A DNA stretch of 10,058 nucleotides from SG8-39 sp041558415 (GTDB lineage Bacteria; Pseudomonadota; Gammaproteobacteria; Burkholderiales; SG8-39), in contig JBFFEY010000090.1 of the NCBI GenBank assembly GCA_041558415.1, forward strand, positions 1 through 10,058. Reading direction: 5' to 3'. Below the pieces are notes generated by a model. It was not told where the DNA came from. It saw only the letters and a list, made by a program, of their open reading frames with translations, and did no database searches. Position numbers and translations under genes: made by a program. Numbering within the stretch: the first letter of the stretch is position 1; the number at the start of each line of letters is the position of its first letter. This document shows, piece by piece, positions 7,425 to 10,058 of the stretch.

Positions 7425-8642
7425 ATGCTGAAGCGCAGAAATTTCGTCGTCACGGCTGCGGCCCTGGCGGTCGCGCTCGCCTATGGACCGGCCAGCGCCG
7501 CGGGCAAGTACGATCCGGGCGCGAGCGACACCGAGATCAAGATCGGCAACACCAACCCGTACAGCGGCCCCGCGTCGGCCTACGGCACCATCGGCAAGGC
7601 GATCGCCGCCTATTTCAAGATGGTGAACGACAAGGGGGGCATCAACGGGCGCAAGATCAACTTCATCAGCATGGACGACGGCTACAGCCCGCCGAAGACC
7701 GTCGAGCAGACGCGCAAGCTGGTCGAGCAGGAAAAGGTGCTGTTCCTGTTCCAGTCGCTCGGCACACCGCCCAATAGCGCGATTCACAAGTACATGAACG
7801 CGAAGAAGGTGCCGCATCTTTTCGTCGCCACCGGCGCGGGCAAATGGGGGCAGCCGAAAAAGTTTCCCTGGACCATGGGCTGGCAGCCGGCCTATCCGGG
7901 CGAGGCGAAGATCTACGCCTCCTACCTGTTGAACAACAAGCCCGACGCCAAGGTCGCGATCCTTTACCAGAACGACGACTACGGCAAGGACTACCTGAAC
8001 GGCTTCCTCGAAGGGCTCGGCGCCAAGGCGAAGACCATGGTCGTCGCCAAGGAGCCCTACGAGGTCTCGGAGCCGACCGTCGACCCGCAGATCATCAAAC
8101 TCAAGGCGAGCGGCGCGGACACCTTCTTCAACATCACGACGCCCAAGTTCGCTGCGCAGGCGATCCGCAAAGTGCACGACCTCGGCTGGCAGCCGCTGCA
8201 CTTCCTCAACAACGTGTCGACCTCGGTCGGCGGCGTGCTGAAGCCGGCGGGCCTCGACAAGTCGGTGGGTCTGATCACGACGCAGTACACCAAGGATCCC
8301 ACGGATCCGCAGTGGTCCAACGACGCCGAAATGAAGGCATGGAATGCGTGGATGGACAAATACCTGCCTGACGGCGACAAGAGCAGCAGCTTCAACGTCT
8401 ATGGCTACGCGGTTGCCGCGACGATGGAAGAGGTGCTCAAGAAGGCCGGTGACAATCTCACGCGCGCCAACATCATGAAACAGGCCGCCAGCCTGAAGAA
8501 CGTCAAGGTGCCTCTGCTCATCCCGGGCGTGACGGTCGACACCGGGCCGAACGACTTCTACCCGATCGAATGCGCGCGCCTCGCGAAATTCGATGGTGCG
8601 AAATGGGTGGGCGTCGGTGACGTGATCTGCCCGAAGAAGTAA
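7425..8642 (+). CDS. ABC transporter periplasmic substrate-binding protein, LivK/HAAT family
   Basis: This 405-residue protein starts with an export signal: MLKRRNF, a hydrophobic Ala/Val/Leu stretch, and a likely cleavage site A-S-A/A-G-K after residue 25. There is no lipobox cysteine, so it should be a soluble periplasmic protein. The mature part is a type I periplasmic binding fold (Peripla_BP_6): EIKIGNTNPYSGPASAYG (about 37-54), NDKGGINGRKI (about 68-78), and then AILYQNDDYGKDYLNGF near the middle, a typical second-lobe motif. The family binds branched-chain or other amino acids, amides, aromatic acids or related compounds. The specific ligand cannot be read here, so no livJ/livK symbol is given. 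RRNFVV also resembles a twin-arginine motif. The gene closes the importer operon and is followed 17 bp later by a strong terminator. Confidence 0.92.
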   Translation: MLKRRNFVVTAAALAVALAYGPASAAGKYDPGASDTEIKIGNTNPYSGPASAYGTIGKAIAAYFKMVNDKGGINGRKINFISMDDGYSPPKTVEQTRKLVEQEKVLFLFQSLGTPPNSAIHKYMNAKKVPHLFVATGAGKWGQPKKFPWTMGWQPAYPGEAKIYASYLLNNKPDAKVAILYQNDDYGKDYLNGFLEGLGAKAKTMVVAKEPYEVSEPTVDPQIIKLKASGADTFFNITTPKFAAQAIRKVHDLGWQPLHFLNNVSTSVGGVLKPAGLDKSVGLITTQYTKDPTDPQWSNDAEMKAWNAWMDKYLPDGDKSSSFNVYGYAVAATMEEVLKKAGDNLTRANIMKQAASLKNVKVPLLIPGVTVDTGPNDFYPIECARLAKFDGAKWVGVGDVICPKK

Positions 8643-8659
8643 GGGCAGACGTCGTACAG

Positions 8660-8687
8660 AAAAAGGCCGCCGGGAGGCGGCCTTTTT
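8660..8687. terminator. Intrinsic terminator of the liv operon, symmetric (likely bidirectional)
   Basis: AAAAAGGCCGCC (8660-8671) and GGCGGCCTTTTT (8676-8687) form a perfect 12-bp stem around a GGGA loop, ending in a T-run. The A-run on the left gives a T-run on the other strand. The element can therefore also terminate the convergent HAD gene, which stops at 8731. Confidence 0.93.
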
Positions 8688-8688
8688 C

Positions 8689-8723
8689 TTTGGGGTCAGG
8701 CCCCTGCGGGGTCTGACCCCAAA
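8689..8723. repeat. GGGGTC-type inverted repeat (REP-like hairpin)
   Basis: TTTGGGGTCAGGCCCC (8689-8704) and GGGGTCTGACCCCAAA (8708-8723) pair as a 16-bp stem with one C/T mismatch and a TGC loop. It sits directly after the operon terminator, between two convergent genes, which is the usual setting for extragenic palindromes. The half-site TCTGACCCC also occurs at 3902-3910, at the other end of the liv operon. It may be a dispersed repeat of the RAYT-associated kind, but no transposase is in the window. Confidence 0.7.
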
Positions 8724-8730
8724 GTCGCGC

Positions 8731-9426
8731 CTAACAACCGAGGCGCTGCGCAAGGGCTCCGAAGTCGTCGACCACGATGTCGTGTATCGGGTTCGGCATC
8801 GGATCCGGCGGCCCGGGCGGGCCCCACTCGTCGGGGCGGCGCACGAAAGCGGTCTTGAATCCTTCCTTCTTTGCCGCGTCGAGGTCGAAGTTGTGGCAGG
8901 CCACCATGAGCAGGTTCTGCGGTGGGATCTGCAGCAGCTTGGCCGCGGTCTGGTAGGCCTCGGGACGCGTCTTGTACACGCCCCACATCTCGCAGGACAG
9001 GATGGCGTCCCAGCCGATGCCGTTCAGGCGCGAGACGTCGATGGCGAGCGCGGTGCTCAGGATCGTGTAGGAGATCACGAGGTACTTCTTGCGCAGGCGC
9101 TCGAGCGCGGCGGGAAAGTCCGGCCAGCACTTGAGCGCGTGCCAGGCGCGCCAGATCGCGTCACGGTCCTCGGCGCTGAGCGCATCGAGCTTGTGCTCGC
9201 GCAGCACCGCATCCAGCACGCTGCGGTGCACGTCGTCGATGTTGTAGCGCGCACCCACCGTGTTGATCATGGTCTGCAGCGAGCGCTTGCGGTATTCGTT
9301 GGTCACGGCGACCCAGTCGGCCTCGACGCCACGACGCTTGCCGGCGGCCTGCAGCGCGCGGCGGATGCCGCCATGCCAGTCGAGGATGGTGCCGCCGGTG
9401 TCGAAGGTGAGGGCGCGGATGTCCAT
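8731..9426 (-). CDS. HAD-superfamily hydrolase, haloacid dehalogenase type II-like
   Basis: This 231-residue protein has the usual length of L-2-haloacid dehalogenases. The nucleophile motif is FDTGGTILD (8-16) with Asp9. Position +2 is glycine, not the aspartate of HAD phosphatases, which argues for a dehalogenase-like or non-phosphatase role. The motif III lysine is in GVYKTRPEAY (149-158), and ACHNFDLDAA (176-185) supplies the motif IV aspartate Asp181. RRPDEWGP (196-203) followed by DIVVDDFGALA near the end is typical of proteins annotated haloacid dehalogenase type II. The usual L-S-N-G segment after the central strand reads SYTIL (119-123), so substrate handling may differ from classical enzymes. 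The ATG at 9424-9426 has GAGGA 8 bases upstream on its strand. The gene is convergent with the liv operon and shares its symmetric terminator. No signal peptide is visible, so it is probably cytosolic. Confidence 0.82.
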   Translation of the reverse strand: MDIRALTFDTGGTILDWHGGIRRALQAAGKRRGVEADWVAVTNEYRKRSLQTMINTVGARYNIDDVHRSVLDAVLREHKLDALSAEDRDAIWRAWHALKCWPDFPAALERLRKKYLVISYTILSTALAIDVSRLNGIGWDAILSCEMWGVYKTRPEAYQTAAKLLQIPPQNLLMVACHNFDLDAAKKEGFKTAFVRRPDEWGPPGPPDPMPNPIHDIVVDDFGALAQRLGC

Positions 9427-9435
9427 GATTATGTC

Positions 9436-9440
9436 CTCGC
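9436..9440 (-). promoter_or_regulatory. Ribosome binding site of the HAD gene
   Basis: On the minus strand GAGGA precedes the ATG at 9426 by about 9 bases and supports the chosen start. Confidence 0.5.
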
Positions 9441-9476
9441 AATGATCAACGTATCCGTTCGGCTAGCGAAAATCCA

Positions 9477-9535
9477 TCTCCTCACTTTGTGCATTCTGGC
9501 GAAGATTCACCGCCAGAATGCACAAAGTGAGGAGA
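9477..9535. repeat. Perfect 25-bp inverted repeat with 9-nt spacer
   Basis: The left arm 9477-9501 (TCTCCTCACTTTGTGCATTC followed by TGGCG) is the exact reverse complement of the right arm 9511-9535 (CGCCAGAATGCACAAAGTGA followed by GGAGA). The spacer is AAGATTCAC. The repeat lies between the HAD start and the stop of the molybdopterin oxidoreductase gene. Neither side carries a clear T-run, so it is not a standard terminator. Each arm ends in GAGGAG, a ribosome-binding-like sequence pointing outward. On the + strand this is followed by ATGAAAACC at 9538. It could be abutted ends of a mobile element, a MITE or a large regulatory hairpin; nothing in the window decides. Confidence 0.9.
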
Positions 9536-9537
9536 CC

Positions 9538-9609
9538 ATGAAAACCCTAAACCCGCGTCGCCGATCGCGATCGGGACCACTTCGTTCAAACCGGCCTGAC
9601 CCGGCATAA
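9538..9609 (+). other. Possible 23-codon small ORF after the inverted repeat
   Basis: An ATG preceded by GAGGAGACC opens a 23-codon frame ending in TAA (protein starts MKTLNPRRRSRSGP, strongly basic). The start context is good. However, the 3' two-thirds of the frame overlap or abut the end of the antisense molybdopterin oxidoreductase gene, and the product matches nothing I recognise. It could be the remaining start of a truncated gene, such as a transposase, or chance. Confidence 0.2.
9561..9574. repeat. 14-bp perfect palindrome CCGATCGCGATCGG
   Basis: The sequence equals its own reverse complement and contains two GATC sites. It lies 12 bp past the stop codon of the molybdopterin oxidoreductase gene on that gene's strand and inside the candidate small ORF. 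With no loop and only a weak T-rich stretch beyond it, a terminator role is doubtful. Confidence 0.5.
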
Positions 9610-10058
9610 CAACGTCTTCAAATTCGTCTGATCCGAAATGGGGTCGCGTTGAGTCTTGTCGGTGAGGAAGTTGACCGAGCGCCAGGGGTGGTAGGGCTGG
9701 CGCTCGCCCCAGCCGATCGGGACGAAGACCGCGCTCTCGCGGATCCCGGCATGCAACCAGGCGACCGCGTCGATCGCGCCGTGCGCGGTCTCGACCCGCA
9801 CGCGGGCGCCATCGACGATGCCGAGCGTGGCAGCCCTGTCCGGATGGATCTGGCAGTACAGGTCGGGCCACATCTCCTGCGCCTGCCAGAAGTAATGCGT
9901 CAGGCTGTGAAAATGCGCCGCCGGCGGGCGGCCGGTGACGAGCTCGGTGTCGAAACCCTGCGCGCGCAGCTGCGCACCGGGGCTGTCGGACGAGGGCGCG
10001 CGGATCGTGCCGCGCGCGCACAGGGTGTCGGGGCGACAGAAAGGCGACACGACGCCCG
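9586..10058 (-). CDS. Molybdopterin-dependent oxidoreductase (formate dehydrogenase/nitrate reductase superfamily), C-terminal part, truncated by window edge
   Basis: The frame is open from the right edge to the TGA at 9586-9588, giving 156 residues of what is normally a 700-1000-residue protein. The visible part is the C-terminal molybdopterin-dinucleotide-binding domain. Its features, in order, are ELVTGRPPAAHFHSLTH, MWPDLYCQIHPDRAATLGI, DGARVRVETAHGAIDA, VFVPIGWGE, and the terminal VNFLTDKTQRDPISDQ with LLCRVRP. These are classic features of the domain that cradles one guanine nucleotide of the bis-MGD cofactor. The Fe-S and catalytic domains lie outside the window, so the substrate (formate, nitrate or another) cannot be named. 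A GTG at 10050 lies inside the frame but is not a credible start. The gene reads toward the inverted repeat and the HAD gene on the same strand. Confidence 0.88.
   Translation of the reverse strand, partial: GVVSPFCRPDTLCARGTIRAPSSDSPGAQLRAQGFDTELVTGRPPAAHFHSLTHYFWQAQEMWPDLYCQIHPDRAATLGIVDGARVRVETAHGAIDAVAWLHAGIRESAVFVPIGWGERQPYHPWRSVNFLTDKTQRDPISDQTNLKTLLCRVRPV

Noticed and set aside
9477..9535. Intrinsic terminator for the molybdopterin oxidoreductase gene
   Set aside because: The stem is long and perfect, but neither strand has a following T-run, and it starts about 50 bp beyond the stop codon.
8782..9609. Plus-strand open frame of 275 codons opposite the HAD gene
   Set aside because: It is the antisense shadow of a gene with clear HAD motifs. 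Only its last 23 codons, after 9538, are considered separately.
9639..9650. GGGGTC at the 3' end of the molybdopterin gene as another copy of the GGGGTC repeat
   Set aside because: It lacks the palindromic partner and encodes part of a conserved RDPIS segment, so it is explained by coding sequence.

Overview
The window is GC-rich (roughly two-thirds G+C by eye), densely coded bacterial DNA with short intergenic gaps. A complete LIV-type ABC importer cassette, a haloacid-dehalogenase-like gene and a molybdopterin oxidoreductase suggest a metabolically versatile proteobacterium, most likely Beta- or Gammaproteobacteria. No rRNA, tRNA, CRISPR array or intact insertion sequence was seen.

Layout, left to right. 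(1) 1-430, + strand: the C-terminal half of a 3-hydroxyisobutyrate-dehydrogenase-family oxidoreductase that starts outside the window. (2) 424-3752, - strand: a compact three-gene unit, transcribed as a TylF/MycF-like methyltransferase, then a full-length class II lysyl-tRNA-synthetase-like protein, then a TIGR00180-like glycosyltransferase, with 2- and 15-bp gaps. (3) 3753-3969: a divergent intergenic region. (4) 3970-8642, + strand: a five-gene branched-chain-amino-acid-type ABC importer in the order ATPase (livG), ATPase (livF), permease (livH), permease (livM), periplasmic binding protein, closed by a strong symmetric terminator and a GGGGTC hairpin. (5) 8731-9426, - strand: a HAD / haloacid dehalogenase type II-like gene. 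(6) 9427-9585: an intergenic stretch with a perfect 25-bp inverted repeat. (7) 9586-10058, - strand: the C-terminal end of a molybdopterin-dependent oxidoreductase that runs off the right edge.

The importer genes form an obvious operon: periplasmic capture, a two-permease channel and two ATPases. Its substrate cannot be read from sequence. The most unusual part is the minus-strand trio. Its synthetase-like member keeps the LysRS scaffold: the OB fold, motif 1 and much of the lysine-domain framework. However, it has lost the motif 2 arginine, the motif 3 arginine, both glutamates that normally hold ATP-Mg, and a substrate-pocket glutamate. It looks like a pseudo-synthetase recruited into a small-molecule or glycan-decoration operon next to a methyltransferase and a glycosyltransferase whose key motifs look intact. 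All family calls come from reading protein motifs by eye; no database search was run.
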